In this document: piece after piece, positions 1 through 11,747 of the stretch
Numbering within the stretch: the stretch's first letter is position 1
Layout: every line of letters begins with the position of its first letter
DNA from: Tricholoma matsutake
Lineage: Eukaryota > Basidiomycota > Agaricomycetes > Agaricales > Tricholomataceae
Reading direction: 5' to 3'
NCBI GenBank assembly: GCA_026075535.2
Contig: AP026544.2
Location: forward strand, 8,494,001-8,558,000
DNA length: 64,000 bases
Translations under genes and position numbers: made by a program
Notes under the pieces: model-generated
Database searches by the model: none
What the model saw: only the letters and a program-made list of their open reading frames with translations
Told to the model about the DNA's origin: nothing

Positions 1-266
1 TTGGATATACACTGAAGCGCGTACCAATCTGCGCTGATAATCAAGGATCCATCTTTATTGGATCAAATCCAGTTCAGGAAAGAAGGACCAAACATATAGA
101 CATTCGCTACCACTACACCCACGAATGCATAGAAAATGACAAAGTCACAGTCGTTTTCATTCCTGGAAGTGATAATCCGGCTGACATGTTCACAAAGAAC
201 CTTGGCGCCGTCCTATTCAGGAAATTTAGAGACTCTCTCAGAATTACTTTCGAGATTCAAACTTAG
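1..266 (+). CDS. Ty1/copia gag-pol, 3' end (RNase H), cut by window start
   Basis: The last 88 codons of a copia polyprotein whose body lies outside the window. The reading frame starts at base 3 and ends at the TAG at 264-266. It corresponds to the C-terminal RNase H part of the complete copia element at 13436-18301 and is nearly identical to it; changes such as K-H to K-R and M to I near the end mark it as a separate copy. It holds the ADNQGS motif and the H-x-D-I-R-Y-H stretch typical of copia RNase H. It is followed by a polypurine tract and an LTR in the same order as in the complete element. Confidence 0.9.
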   Translation, partial: GYTLKRVPICADNQGSIFIGSNPVQERRTKHIDIRYHYTHECIENDKVTVVFIPGSDNPADMFTKNLGAVLFRKFRDSLRITFEIQT

Positions 267-298
267 CTGCTTAGAGCGCTGTACAGTTTGAGGGGGGG

Positions 299-603
299 TG
301 TTGAAATTAATCCCTGATGCATGCTGTATACATGAGGCAATACATGCAGCATACACATGTATACATGAGGCGATACATGCAGCATACGCATGTTACTGTG
401 CTTACTGCGCATACATGCGGTAAACACATTCCCGAGTCATGTGACATCCTTAATATTATGTATATAAGGAGAACCTGTACCGTAGTAGGAATACAGTGTT
501 CTTACCTCTGCTAACCCTAGCTGTAAGTCTAACTAAACCCCAGGTAGGTTGTAAGGAACGTGTTGTCTCTTCCCCTGTGCAGCGTATATAGTCTGCTCCA
601 ACA
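299..603 (+). repeat. 3' LTR of the truncated copia element
   Basis: A 305 bp LTR starting TGTTGAAATT and ending CTCCAACA, directly after the GAGGGGGGG polypurine tract. It matches the two LTRs of the complete copia element. It contains two tandem units of about 34 bases rich in ATACATG/GCATAC, and a TATATAAGG TATA-type box at 461-469. The small ORF readable through it is an artefact of those repeats. The five bases after the LTR are GATGG; the partner duplication lies outside the window. Confidence 0.92.
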
Positions 604-1121
604 GATGGAGAGCAATGCCAATGCCAAAGGAGCAGAAGGACAATACCACAACACCCTGAGGAGTACCTGATGGAGTAGGGTGTCTGGGCACCTACTCCAG
701 GTAGTCACATGATCAGTTAATCAGTAGACAGCAGCATGTACATAGTCATGGTCATGCAATCCTAGAGTAGCCTCCACCATTGCTATAGGAGAAGGATCCA
801 CCATCTCCACTGAGAGTGGTGGTCAGAAAGTGATGCCTTGCTCATGGTGCACCAGGCTTGAGTGCAATTGCTATGAGTAGATGAACAGAAAAAGAATGTG
901 TTACCATTGTGGTAAGAGCAAAGTTTGCTGTGAGACAGAGGATGTGGGCCAAAGAAAAGAAAAGGACTGACAAGAGGAAAAGTGAAGTGTTGGATTATAT
1001 AATCTGTCACTGCTTAGTCAGTCCTCAACAGACCATAGTTTGCACACACACACAAGTGATGTGATAGTTGTAGCAATTCATGTCTGGGCATATGGCATCC
1101 TTGCTCTGTTGAACCCTATAA
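604..1121. other. Non-coding spacer, no gene recognised
   Basis: I see no convincing coding sequence or repeat boundary between the copia LTR and the tRNA-like sequence. The only open frame of note is a short minus-strand one (783-1010) without recognisable domains. Confidence 0.4.
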
Positions 1122-1195
1122 GACCTGATAGCTCAGTTGGTTAGAGCATCTGGTATATGTCCAGGAGGGCCTGGGTTCAATCCCCAGTCTGGTCA
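1122..1195 (+). tRNA. tRNA-like sequence (pseudo-tRNA or SINE head)
   Basis: A full cloverleaf can be drawn: acceptor stem 1122-1128 with 1188-1194 (one T-T mismatch), D stem GCTC/GAGC, anticodon stem 1149-1153 with 1161-1165, T stem CTGGG/CCCAG and T loop TTCAATC. The pol III A box (TAGCTCAGTTGG, 1129-1140) and B box (GGTTCAATCCC) are intact. The anticodon loop reads TATATGT, so the invariant T33 is A; the formal anticodon would be TAT. The T33 loss and acceptor mismatch argue for a pseudo-tRNA or the head of a tRNA-derived SINE rather than a working gene. There is no CCA and no clear T-run terminator immediately after it. Confidence 0.6.
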
Positions 1196-1213
1196 TCTTT
1201 TCTGCATTCTAAC

Positions 1214-1866
1214 ATGAAGAAGTCTCCATTGTCCAGGGAAATCATCCCTGCCGGTGGGAGAAAAGGCAGCAAAAAGTTCTCCAGATCAAGGGCAGAACCA
1301 TCAGCCAGATGGTTCACCCAAGAGGAAAAGGGAAAATCAAAGGGTGAGTGTTACCTATCATGATCTACATCAAGCCTCTAATACATACAATAGCTGCAGA
1401 TATTAATATCAAGATGGCTGATGGTGAACTTACTGTTACTGCCTGCCCTGATGCCAATGCTGATGCTGATGCCATCCCTGATCCTGCTACACTTGCTGCA
1501 TGTATAGAACAAGTTGAATGAGATATGTATGAGCAAGCATGGTGGTTGGAAGAGATGATGTGCAACTTGACACAGATTGATCAAATCAAGGACAGCCTGA
1601 AGTCACTTTTGAGTAGAATGGATGACCTCAGAAGCTACTTTGGATTGCAGCACATTGGCACACAAACCATTGTCATGTATGATGGGTTTGTTGCTGACTG
1701 GGTTCACCTCATCAGGGGGGGGTCTGATGGGGGAGAACATAGAGGAAGAGGAATGGGAGGGCATTGGGGCCAAACCAATGGAGGCCAATGCCAGTGGCAA
1801 CCACATTCAGGATAATGCAAATGTCAAGCATGAATCAGATGCCAGGGCTGATGCACCCATGGCTTA
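1214..1866 (+). pseudogene. Decayed ORF of unknown, probably TE-derived, function
   Basis: A frame opens at ATG 1414 and runs to a TGA at 1519-1521, then continues in the same frame through an acidic and Trp-rich stretch (YEQAWW, LLSRMDDL) and, after a shift near the G-run at 1717-1724, to 1866. A likely intron (GTGAGT at 1343 to CAATAG at 1393) joins it to an upstream basic segment ending in PKRKREN. I do not recognise the family. The TGA fits CGA to TGA decay. Part of a mobile-element gene is my best guess. Confidence 0.35.
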
Positions 1867-2902
1867 ACAGATCAAGGCTGAGGTAGCCCTGCCTGATGTG
1901 TCAGCATTGGTACCATCCCCATGCCCACAACATCAAGCATTGCTGGCACCCCAACTTCAGGACAATGCATCACTGTAACCTCCAGCATAGGCAATGGACA
2001 TGGATGTCTTGGGAGCACCTGAAACTTCTGCAATGACACCAGCACAATGTAAGGGGACTTGGGGGGACTTGGGGGGGGGGGGGGGGGGGGGCCTGTGTGT
2101 TTCTCCTATTTTTTACATTCATCCTATATTTTTCCTCACTTCATTTCCTTCTATTCTTCATTTTCTATGATTTTCCCTTATTTTTTTACTAATTTCCCTT
2201 TCTATCACATTTGTGCATGTTGACAGCTTTATATTTAGAGGCGGAGTACTCCTTCCAACATCTACCCCTTGGTATGATGTCATTTGGCGGCCTTGATCTG
2301 CCTATTTCTGCCTTTTTCTATTTTTAGACTATTATTTGATTTTTGCAATCTGCACATAGACTGGGCATTGGCAAAGGGGTCCTTAGAGTTTTCTCTTCAG
2401 ATTTCCCTTTGCTAGGTGCACCTCCACTCCCTGTAATATGTACCATAATTTTAACTTTGGATTTCCCTTTGCTAGTCCATTAATTAAGTGGCTTTTAAGG
2501 TTGCCCTTATACACAAGGTCCATCAATCCACATTGTTCCTTCCATGCCACAAGACTCACAAGATGCAGTTCAGCATGCAATGTCTGTTGCTCCCACAATT
2601 CTGCCCCTCTTTGGTCATGTTGTTGTGCCTCCACTCACCAATGCCAACACTGCTGACTCAGCATTGGAAAGCACCAGAAATCTAGCATTGCTATCCACTG
2701 CCATCTCTCTCCAACTCCACCTGCAATCACTGATACCCTGTCTCACCTGTCGCTCTCTCCCTCACCCACCATTCCCCTCCTCCTCCACAGTTACAGCTTA
2801 TGCAGATTGCCATGCCTGTTGTCACCTGAGCCATCAGGCTCATGTCTGAGAAGTACCACCCATCAGCCAAACCTGAAGAAGAGAGTGGCAACTTCTGATG
2901 AC
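1867..2902. other. Low-complexity spacer with a 21-G run
   Basis: Contains an uninterrupted run of 21 G at 2071-2091 preceded by GGGG and GGGGGG runs (a possible G-quadruplex), then a pyrimidine-rich tract to about 2230. An open frame at 2544-2849 has no recognisable motif. The last eight bases (CTGATGAC, 2895-2902) are the target duplication of the element that follows. Confidence 0.5.
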
Positions 2903-3228
2903 TAGTGCTTTAAAGTCCAGTCTAGTCCTGATTTTGACCCTCCTTGAGGGAGGACCAGGACCAGACCTGGTTCTTATATCTCAAAATTTCTACAAAAACC
3001 AGACCAGACCCTACAGGACCAGTCTGTATCAGTTACAAGTCAGTTCAAAACTGGTTAAACCCAGTTTTTGACTGGACTGGGTTCAAAAACCAGTCCAATT
3101 GACATTATACTACTAACTACTAGTCATTATTGTAACATAGAGCAAATTCATAGTCATCCAATGTCACATGTTTGGTCAGATAGCTCAAAACTACAATGAA
3201 ATGTGAGCATAGAAAACTTGTGAGAACA

Positions 3229-3486
3229 GTAATAAAATTCTGCTTCCCACAAAAGTTTTATATGTTAGATTAGAAACTTTTGAATCAGATAGATTTATTT
3301 TAGAGGGATGTGAGGAAGTGGAGATTTTGCAACCCTTTCTACATCAAGCATCATGTGCACATTGAACCTCTCACACAACTCTCATGGAATCTCCAATTCC
3401 TCACAGCAGTCTAAAATAAATATATCTGATTCAAGGTTTCTAATATAACATATAAAACTTTTGTGGGAAGCAAAATTTCTATCACT
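3229..3486. repeat. Foldback repeat inserted in the left Plavaka arm
   Basis: Bases 3229-3305 and 3410-3486 are inverted copies (GCTTCCCACAAAAGTTTTAT is shared), with about 100 bases between. The right Plavaka arm lacks this block and reads straight from GAGAACAG to CATCAGC, so it is an insertion of about 258 bases. No target duplication remains. Confidence 0.7.
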
Positions 3487-3683
3487 CATCAGCAAAACTG
3501 CATTAAGTATACCTACGAAGGCCTTGTGCTACATACCTATGAAACATGGTCATTTGCGGAAAATGTGGGTGACCTATGGATTTGAATAGCTCACAATGAT
3601 TACTTGACCGACAAGTGACATGTTGGCAAATTTCAGCCCAACATTGAGGTAAGTTGGCGACCAAATGGGAAGGTGGCATGCGC

Positions 3684-5646
3684 TCAGTCACTCTCTGGCT
3701 CCGTCTGACTCTTGGGCTCCATCTTGGGCTCCATAGCGCTCTCGTCCAAATCCTTGTTGTGGCCCTTACCCCTGGAGTTAGACACCGATCTCTTCTTCTG
3801 TCGTTTGTCGCCTTCAGGCTCTGTCTTGGGCTCCGTCGCACTCTCGTCCAAGTCCTTGCTGTGGCCCCTACCCTTGGAGTTAGACACCAATCTCTTCTTC
3901 CATCGTTTGTCGCCTTCAGGTTCCATCTCGGGCTCCATCGTGCTCTCATCCAAATCCTTGTTGTGGCCCTTACCCCTGGAATTACAAGAGTGAGACCTAC
4001 TCGGCGATGAGACTGTATTCCATGCATCATGTTCATTATTGGATCAGCTGGGGCCAGGAGACGATGTGGTTTGGTGTTCCTTCCGTGAAGTTCTGGTGGC
4101 AGCCTTCTTTGCTGCTTTTTGTGCCTTGCACTTTGCCAGGAGTGCATCAAGGGTCGAACCACGGACAGGGGCAGTAGGCTCCATAGCTGATTTATTGTCG
4201 AATACTTGCCTAGAAAGAGTATCAGTGCAAAACAATGAGAGAGTGGTGATGAATGCACATAGTGAACCATGCAATGGTTCCCTTTGCCCACTGTCTCGTC
4301 TCCTCATCGTCATTTTCGTCTTCATCTTCGCCTTCATCATCGTCACACTCACCATCATCCTTGAGGCAGATATTGATCCCGAATGCTCGCATCAGAGCGC
4401 TGTAAAACTCCTCAGCATTCCAATTTCCATCTCCAAGATGCCAGTCATCTGAGGCACTGAGACACCATCAGAGCTATATGAAAAAAACATCATTAGCGAG
4501 GTATCCTATACTAACAGAGAACCTACCTGGGTCGCAGCATAAGCGATTGAACCTGCCGTAGGTTTCTTCATGTTGTTTTTTTGGGCCTGACCCCACCCGG
4601 CCCATCCTTCAGAGCAGTCGACGGCCCAATGAAAATGTGTTTGAAAAACTAGATGAGAAATTAACGTCGTAGTTAAGTAATAACAAAAATTGAAAAATGT
4701 ACCACAACTAAGAGATCGCTTCGCATAAGTCTGGAACTAGGGTCTTCTTTGTCAATCAGTGCTTCATCGTAGAGGCACACCGGAAAGTCTGTGCTATGGA
4801 CTTTTATTGAGCCATTCACCAATTTGTTGCAAAACCTGTAAACGTAGTCAGCATGAAGGCAAATGAGTAAGATGCCACACCTTTCTGGATCTTCGTCAAA
4901 TGATGCCAGAAAGTCAATAGGGCAGAGAAGTCGGGTGAGCATGGGATGGTTGAAACCTCGAACATCGGCCTTGGGCTGTCAGGCAAGGATCACCGGATCG
5001 AGTGGCCCACACTTCGCGCTGACATATTCCAGGCCATCTGATAGTAAGCTGTTGGAATCGTCCAAGCGCGCTCCTCACGATGCATTTCTTAACTGCCGAG
5101 ATGTGACTATATGCATGCAAATGAGGAGGGAATGCGTACCAGACTAATCATTTCCTTCTCATACTTGGCCTTCCTCTTCATTTTCTTGATATCCTTTGCG
5201 AATTGCGGGTATTTCTTGTGTAGTCCATGGTAAATGTCCAGTTTGATCCAGTATCGTTCCATGAACCTGGAATGAAAGGGCGAGTGAGTAAGATAAATAT
5301 ATTTATGACACAATACATACCGATTATCATCGTCGTAATCCTCAGCATCCACCTTGAGTCCAACATCCAGAATGGTGTACCAGGATACAAACAGGTGTTC
5401 ACTGTGAATGATCCACCTTGCGAAATCCTTAAAATCTGCAAAGGAGTCCTTCTCTGCATCCAGCCTAATAGTAATTAATGTACAAGCAAGAATGGAATGA
5501 GACGATACTTACTTTTGGTGCTTTTTACTACCTTTATCTTCGTCAGCAGCTCTCTTCCATTTCTTGCTGTTTGTATTGTGAGATGAGGATTGTGAGGATG
5601 ACTTGGATCTGGAGGATGGAATAGAATGAGAAGATGAGGATGGCAT
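3684..5646 (-). pseudogene. DUF6698-like gene within the Plavaka element
   Basis: Starting at ATG 5646-5644, exons joined by short GT-AG introns give a Ser-rich N-terminus with a basic KKWKR patch, then an ADFKDFARW region, a central block with GFNHPMLTRLLCPIDF, a block FFKHIFIGPSTAL followed by GSIAYAATQ, an acidic stretch (DDDEGEDEDENDDEE) and a C-terminal tail of three repeats of about 35 residues (GHNKDLDES, MEPEGDKR). The central blocks match what I know of basidiomycete DUF6698 proteins, which often lie in mobile elements; their function is unknown. In-frame TGA codons at 4981-4979 and 4046-4044 break it. It is head-to-head with the transposase. Exon borders were placed by eye. Confidence 0.6.
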
Positions 5647-5797
5647 AAGGGGGAGATAGTGGTGGGAGGGAAGAAAAAGACGACGTGCCCTGCGATTCCT
5701 TCAAGATTCCTGGTCACATGCCTCATGTGTTTGTTTATTGATTGATCAAGTAGCCAACCGTCAACGATCAAGTAGTAACTGACCATCAACAATCAAC
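5647..5797. promoter_or_regulatory. Shared 151-bp divergent promoter interval of the Plavaka element
   Basis: The start codons of the DUF6698-like gene (5644) and the transposase (5798) face away from each other across this interval, so both promoters must lie here or overlap the genes. No clear TATA box is visible. The repeated ATCAAGTAG and CAATCAAC motifs lie at 5746-5796. This is inferred from position only. Confidence 0.4.
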
Positions 5798-8700
5798 ATG
5801 GTCTGCTGTGCCTGTGGGCGTACTTTCCGAGATGATGGTACTCTAGGGAGGCACTGTTCTAACTGTCAAGCAGCATGCAAGCAGACCTTGGATCTTGTTG
5901 GGAAGCGAGAGGAGGCTGTAAAACGTAGGAAGGCAGAGAAAAATCTGGTGCTGGTTGAGGTGAGTAATAAGTTCTGAATACTGCAGTTATGATCTAATGA
6001 CTCTGTACAGGTTGAAGAAATCCCTATGGATGTCGAGGAGCCTCAGATTGACCCTCCTACCCCAACAGCAACTCAAAGTCGTCCAGAGGTGCTGCCAACC
6101 CGGTCTGGTCATCGCAGGTTCCTGCCAAATTGTTTTGAGGATTTTGTGCCATCATCCCACACAGCTGTCCCCCATGTTCCTGAACCTGTGCGAGATTGTA
6201 ACCCACCTGCCGGCACTCACTCCCCATCCCCATCCCCATCTCCTTCAGTACATACGCCTGAACCCATCTTATTTAGAACAGAATGTGATAACTTTGGATT
6301 ATATCGCAAATACATAACCTTCCCCACTACCGATCCTGAGGCTGATCAAGATCTAGATGACATCTATGACATTCCTGGAAAACCATCAATGGAATCTGGA
6401 CAACACTGGTGGACTGGTGTGGGTGCAATGTTCAATGCTGCCACCGAGAACATTTACCATCCGTTTCTCAATGCGATGGTGTGCCGGTTGATGAACTGGT
6501 TCTATTCTGGTTCAAACCAAAAGTCCATTGCAGAGCTGGACCGTCTCGTTAAGGAGGTCCTCGTTCAGGATGACTTCGATGTCAGTGATCTTGAGGGTTT
6601 CAGTGCGGCTTGAGAGCTGCGCCGCCTTGATACAATGGAGGACAAAGCTGCATTTTCAGGAGAGGCTGGTTGGAAGGAATCTTCTGTGAAGATTCGTTTA
6701 CCTGTTGATAAGCAAAAGCTCAAGGAAGCGGTTGCTCCAATGTTTGAGATACCTGGTGTTTGGCATCGTGACCTGCTGGAGGTCATTCATACTGCATTTG
6801 AGGACACGAAGGCGCAATTTTATCATTTGATGCTGTTTCGTCTTTTCTGGAAACCTACTCCCGATAGCAAGCCAGAGCGAGTCGTGATGGATCTGTACAA
6901 CTCGGACGCTTTCTTACAGGAGCATGAAAAACTGCAGCAACAACCAAGTGAGATGGGCTGTGATCTGGAGTGGGTTGTTGCTATGATTATGGTATGGTCT
7001 GATTCGACGCACCTGGCAAATTTTGGGCAAGCATCACTATGGCCGATTTATCTCTTTCTTGGGAACCAGTCGAAGTACCAGCACACAAAACCATCACAAT
7101 TTGCTGCGCATCACCTCGCATACATTCCCTCAGTATGACCAGCTCTTGTATTTTTCTGATCTATCTGACTCTTTTTATAGCTCCCCGATACGATTCAGGA
7201 TTTCTACAAGGAAAACTTTGGTACTACTGCGTCTCAGGCAACCCTTACACACTTGAAATGGGAGCTAATGCATGCAATCTGGGAATTAATTCTTAACGAC
7301 AAGTTCATGGAAGCCTATGAACATGGGATCGTGATCAAGTGCCCTGATGGTGTCTTACAGCAATTTTATCCTCAGTTCTTCACGTATTCTGCAGATTATC
7401 CAGAAAAGTGGGTTTTTAATGACAGCGTGCTATGTTCAATTTATCTAATGTCATCAGAGTTCTTCTGGCAACAATCCAAAATCTGGGGCGATGTCTCTGT
7501 CCACGATGTGAGATCCAGAAAGTCCATGTCAGTGGTCTTGGAACAACTGTTGATCAGCAACATCGGGATCATGAATGGACTGACACACCTTTGCAGATTG
7601 CCCAGATTGATGCAGCACGCAAGGTTATCTTTGACAAGGGGGCAGGCATCACAAGTACTCGAGTGGAGAACATTCTTAAAGAAAGATCTGAAGTGCCGAC
7701 TCATGTGAGTGAAATGTATTAATAGATTCACTTAAATAACTTTTTGCTAGAATGTGTTCTCCAAGCGACTACAAAGCTTTGGGTTCAATTTTTTTTCAAT
7801 GTTTGTTCCCGACTTGCTTCATGAATTTGAACTTGGGTCTGGAAAAACACTTTCAAACATTTAATTTGAATTCTCTATGCAGTAGGTGATGATCTTATTC
7901 AAGAATTAAATTCATGGTTAGCACACTTGAGATTTCTCAGAGTCATGCATTGATAAGAGCTTTAGGTATCGACAAATTCCTATGTTTGGGACTTCAATCT
8001 GGCGGTTAAGTTCCAATGCATCCGCGATGAAGAAACTGGCTGCAAGAGATTTTGAGGATTTATTGCAGGTATGTTTTTTGTTTGTTTGGATAATTAACTG
8101 TGCGATAAATTCATCCTAGTGTTCAATTCTGGTATTTGAGGACCTACTTCCAAACCAACGCCACCATATCCTGATCGCGGAAATGCTCTTCATCTTCTGT
8201 ACCTGGCACGCTTATGCCAAACTCCAGCTTCACATTAGTTCTACACTTGAGGCCTTGGGGAAAACAACGCAAGCACTTGGGGCATTGCTTTGGGAGTTTG
8301 TCAAGGTCATATGTTTGTGTTATGCTACAACAGAGCTGCCAAGAGAGGAAGCTGCATGAGTATGCCGTAGGGCCAATGCGAGTGCAAAGGGAAAGGGAAA
8401 GGCAATGGCGACATCTGACAAACAGAATTCAGCACGTGGGCGCTTCAACATGTCTGCATACAAACTTCATGCTCTAGGCAATTATGTTGTGAATATTCAG
8501 TTGTATGGACCGACAGATAATTATTCAACTCAAGTGGTCAGTTATTTTACCTGCTGATTATTTTTAACATTGAACGAAGATTGCAGGGTGAGCTTGAACA
8601 CTGCCGCATCAAGCGTTTCTATGCACAAACAAATAAAAGGTTCATGTTTACCCGACAAATAAGCAAACACCACTGGCAGCAGCAAATTTTGCAAAAGATT

Positions 8701-9947
8701 CGAGAGAGATACGCAGGTACAACAAGTGGCAAGGGAGCAGGACCACACCGACACTTGGAGGAGATTGCGGTACCAATTGACGCAAGTGAGCCCTTGCCCT
8801 CAATGTCCCCTGAAAAACACCACCACATGTCTGTGTCTCATCAACATCCTGTCAATATTATGCGATGGATGGATGAGTGCTCTGATGATCCAGCGACCAG
8901 GGTATGCATTTCCCCTCCTTCATTGCACTATACTAATCTCAAGTAGACATTTATTCTTGACCTCGAATCACATCTCTTAGCACATCTACTCAACCAGCCT
9001 TTCAGTGATGACCATGTCTACTCAGATATTGAGCTAGCAACGGTCAAAATTGTCAACAACCAAATTTACAACCACAAGGTTCTTGATGTGAATTATACAA
9101 CTTACGATATGCGGCACGCATGAGATTCAATCAACCCTTGGACACACCCTGATATTATGCTTCTCTCAGGTGAAGATTGTGACGATTCAGACCCCCATCC
9201 ATATTGGTATGCACGGGTGCTTGGGATATACCATGCAGAGGTCCATCATGATCACCCAAATGCAGTTTCATCTGATGTCCAGGTATTGGAGTTCCTGTGG
9301 GTACGTTGGCTTGGTCAAGATGCCGACTACAACATGGGGTCAATAGGGCATCGTCTACATCGAGTGGGGTTTGTGCCAGATGACCCCATTGATCTTGACG
9401 ATCCCACACAGGCAAGTGGTGCATTCAGCTTTATTGATCCAGCAGAGGTCATCTGGGGTGTACACCTCATTCCTGCATTTGCCCATGGAAAGACAGATGG
9501 ACTTCTTGGACTGTCAATCGCACACCCATGGAAGGATGAGGATCAAGACTGGCAATACTTCTACGTTAACATGTATTTTTTTTTTCTTTGACTGAGACCT
9601 TCTATCTGATTACGGTCTAGGTTTGTTGATCATGATATGTTCATGCGTTTCCGAGGGGGGGGATTGGACACAAGGGGATGCTTGACCGGATTGCTGGTTT
9701 ATGAAACAAGGAGCAGCCACTTTCCACTGCTGACCAAATGAATGAGGATCTGGATGCTGAGGATATAGAAGGATTAGGGGAGAATGATGAGCAGGAGGAA
9801 GATGAGGAAGATGAGGAAGATGAAGAAGACGAGGAAGATGAGGAGGAAGAATCAGATGAGTCCAATGAGAGTTTGATTGAGTTGGATCTGGATGGAGAGG
9901 AAGGAGGCGAGGATGAGTATAATATCTTGGGCTTTGCGGCTTTTTGA
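5798..9947 (+). pseudogene. Plavaka transposase, ten exons, decayed
   Basis: The ATG at 5798 opens a Cys/His zinc-binding N-terminus (CCACGRTF...GRHCSNC). Introns fit at 5960-6010, 7133-7180, 7408-7457, 7705-7750, 7917-7965, 8069-8119, 8537-8586, 8902-8946 and 9573-9620. Family blocks in order: WWTGVGAMF, WHRDLLEVIH, CLCPRCEIQK, FVPDLLHEFELG, AARDFEDLLQC, STQ-GELEHCRIKRFYAQTNK, VRWLGQD, FIDPAEVIWGVHLIPAFAHG, VDHDMFMRFRGGG, then an acidic Glu/Asp tail (9738-9947). In-frame TGA stops lie at 6611, 7867, 8357, 9121 and 9702; one base is missing near 7840 and the G-run at 9655-9662 shifts the frame. The blocks match basidiomycete Plavaka transposases. This copy cannot make an active protein. Confidence 0.85.
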
Positions 9948-10432
9948 AATACTGTATTGGACAATATAATCTTGTCTCCAGTTTCAATATGGTGTCCAAC
10001 ATGGGGCATGTAGGCAAACTCGTGTGCAACCTTGGATCACAATCCCTGTTCTTTGCCATGTTTTAGAAGTATTGCAAGCCCTGTAAAAACTTGTAGACAA
10101 AGTTGGCTAGTATCACAAACATGTCTCAGGAATCCAAACTATCTTACATGTTTTTGTCAAGGATGCAATGCCAATAAAACTTGTAATCAGAATGGAATTA
10201 AATATCATATTTGCATGAAGATACACAAGTTTTCGAGTAGATGGAATGTGAATAGCTACAGGTTTCATACTTCATGCAAGTAGGTAATTGATGCAAACCA
10301 ATGCATACTTAATGCGATTTTGCTGATGCTGTTCTCAAAAGTCTATGCTCACATTTCATTGTAATTTTGAGTTATCTTACCAAACACATGACATTGGATA
10401 ACTATGGATTTGCTCTACCTTATAGTACAATA

Positions 10433-10743
10433 CAAAATTAAAAGAAAAGAGAAAAGAAAAGAAGTCCACCCTGTGGGCCATGGCTTGCAAGGCTGGACAT
10501 GAGTGCAGAATGAAAGAGATAAAAACCATCTCCTGTTTCAAGCAAGGGAAGTGGGCAGTGGGGGTGTGGTGGGTGTTGGCAGTGCCAGCATTATATTGTC
10601 CATCATCATGGGCTCTGTCTGGTGTCCTCATCCTCATCCTCATTGTCTGTCATTGTTCTTGTTGTTGCCATTATCCTCTTCCTCCTCTTCCTCATCTTCA
10701 CTGTTGTTGCTGTTGTTGTTCTCCTCCTTGATGCTGTCATCAC

Positions 10744-10776
<33 letters not shown>

Positions 10777-11538
10777 CCCCATCATTGGCACTGGTATCAT
10801 CTGTCATTGTGGGCCCTGATCTTGGTCTTGGTGTTGATCTTGGTGCTGTCATTGTCATTGTCCCTTGTTGTCCCATTGTCATTTGCAAGTAGCATCTGTG
10901 ATCCACCCCATGAGCAGTGGCTCGTGGGGCTGGGGGCAGGTGCTTTGGCTTGTCCTTCCTTTGGTTGTGGCAACCATTTTGTGGAGTGTGAGCTGTAACA
11001 TTGTTATTATAGTAATAGAACCTAAAAACACAATAAAAAGTTAGTCACTATTAGAAAAGATAAAGAAACTACAAACAAAGCTTACCTGGGGCTCAAACAA
11101 ATTGTTCAGGCCTATTTTGTGTGTGATGTGGCACCACTGCAGCCATGCAGATGTCATTGCTGGTGGGCAGGGAGGTGGGAGTCAGCAACATTGTGGTTGA
11201 TCAATGTCAATCAACAATGTCAACAAACAATGTCAACAAGTATAAACATATAAATGAAAAGATGTAAACAAAATTGGTGAGGTGAGAAAATGGATCCAAA
11301 TGGTCCATGCTCACCTTGCACTCCCTAAATGTTCATCTATTTCATCTGGGTGTGCCCCATTCTTTCTTTCTTTTTGTTACTATTTATGTTTTAGTAGTAC
11401 ATTTATATATATTTGTGACTGTATGTTACATCTCTAAGTTAAGGACCCAGGGTTTGGTCCATAAGTGGTCTGAACTGGTTTCTGATGGTCCTTCTAAGTG
11501 TCAATGAGAATGGGGACTGAGGACTGAACCACTGTGAC
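10433..11538. other. Right arm of the 8.95 kb element, low complexity
   Basis: No gene. Contains a (TGT)n microsatellite at 10744-10776, GT/TC-rich low-complexity sequence around 10620-10870 (long open frames here are artefacts), and one copy of the GAGCA-TGCTC palindromic repeat at about 10905-10925. From about 11440 it carries the repeated CTGGTCC/GGACCAG motifs that mark the subterminal part of this element family. Confidence 0.55.
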
Positions 11539-11747
11539 TAGGGATCTGCATGGGTTTTGTGTACCCGTATGGGCTATGGGTACAGGTCACAATAGTCCTA
11601 CCCATGAGCTACAAAATGCACTAGCAAAGTGGTCAAGAATTGAGTGAGTTTTGTAGCTAAGACCCGCAGGTTCATGGGTAATCCATGCCATGGGTATGGG
11701 TATGGGTACAGCGCAAAATGCCCATGGGTTACCCATGCAGATCCCTA
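11539..11747. mobile_element. 209-bp MITE with perfect 8-bp TSD
   Basis: Left end TAGGGATCTGCATGGGT and right end ACCCATGCAGATCCCTA are perfect inverted repeats. Both flanks read ACTGTGAC (11531-11538 and 11748-11755). The interior is rich in GGGTAT and ATACCC. The ends fit hAT (TAGGG). It has no coding capacity. Confidence 0.92.

Larger units (their letters stand above)
3128..10432. mobile_element. Plavaka-type DNA transposon, 7.3 kb, decayed
   Basis: The left arm 3128-3228 (continuing at 3487-3511) and the right arm 10305-10432 are inverted copies of each other of about 125 bases, sharing the blocks CAATGAAATGTGAGCATAG and TAGAGCAAAT. Between them lie two divergently transcribed genes, a DUF6698-like gene (minus) and a Plavaka transposase (plus). 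I could not fix the outermost bases or a target duplication. Plavaka elements are CACTA-related DNA transposons common in Agaricomycetes. Both genes carry several TGA stops, so this copy is inactive. Confidence 0.7.

Noticed and set aside
317..514. Similar short ORFs of 62-65 codons (MHAVYMRQYMQHTHV...) at 317, 12899 and 18352
   Set aside because: They lie wholly in the copia LTRs and arise from the tandem ATACATG units; the frame is not a conserved gene.
3229..3486. MITE with target duplication
   Set aside because: Inverted ends are clear but the uninterrupted right arm shows no duplicated bases, so I call it only a foldback repeat.
3503..4291. 262-codon minus ORF rich in Arg and Trp
   Set aside because: Alternative frame of the charged C-terminal repeats of the DUF6698-like gene; the frame used at 3684-3953 gives repeated DES-MEP-GDKR units and fits the upstream exon.
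9610..10059. Long minus-strand ORFs rich in Ser or Leu-Pro
   Set aside because: Antisense shadow of the Asp/Glu-rich tail of the Plavaka transposase.
10503..10906. Overlapping ORFs of poly-Ser/Leu, poly-Val and poly-Asn on both strands
   Set aside because: Produced by the TGT/CTC microsatellites; no start or splice context.
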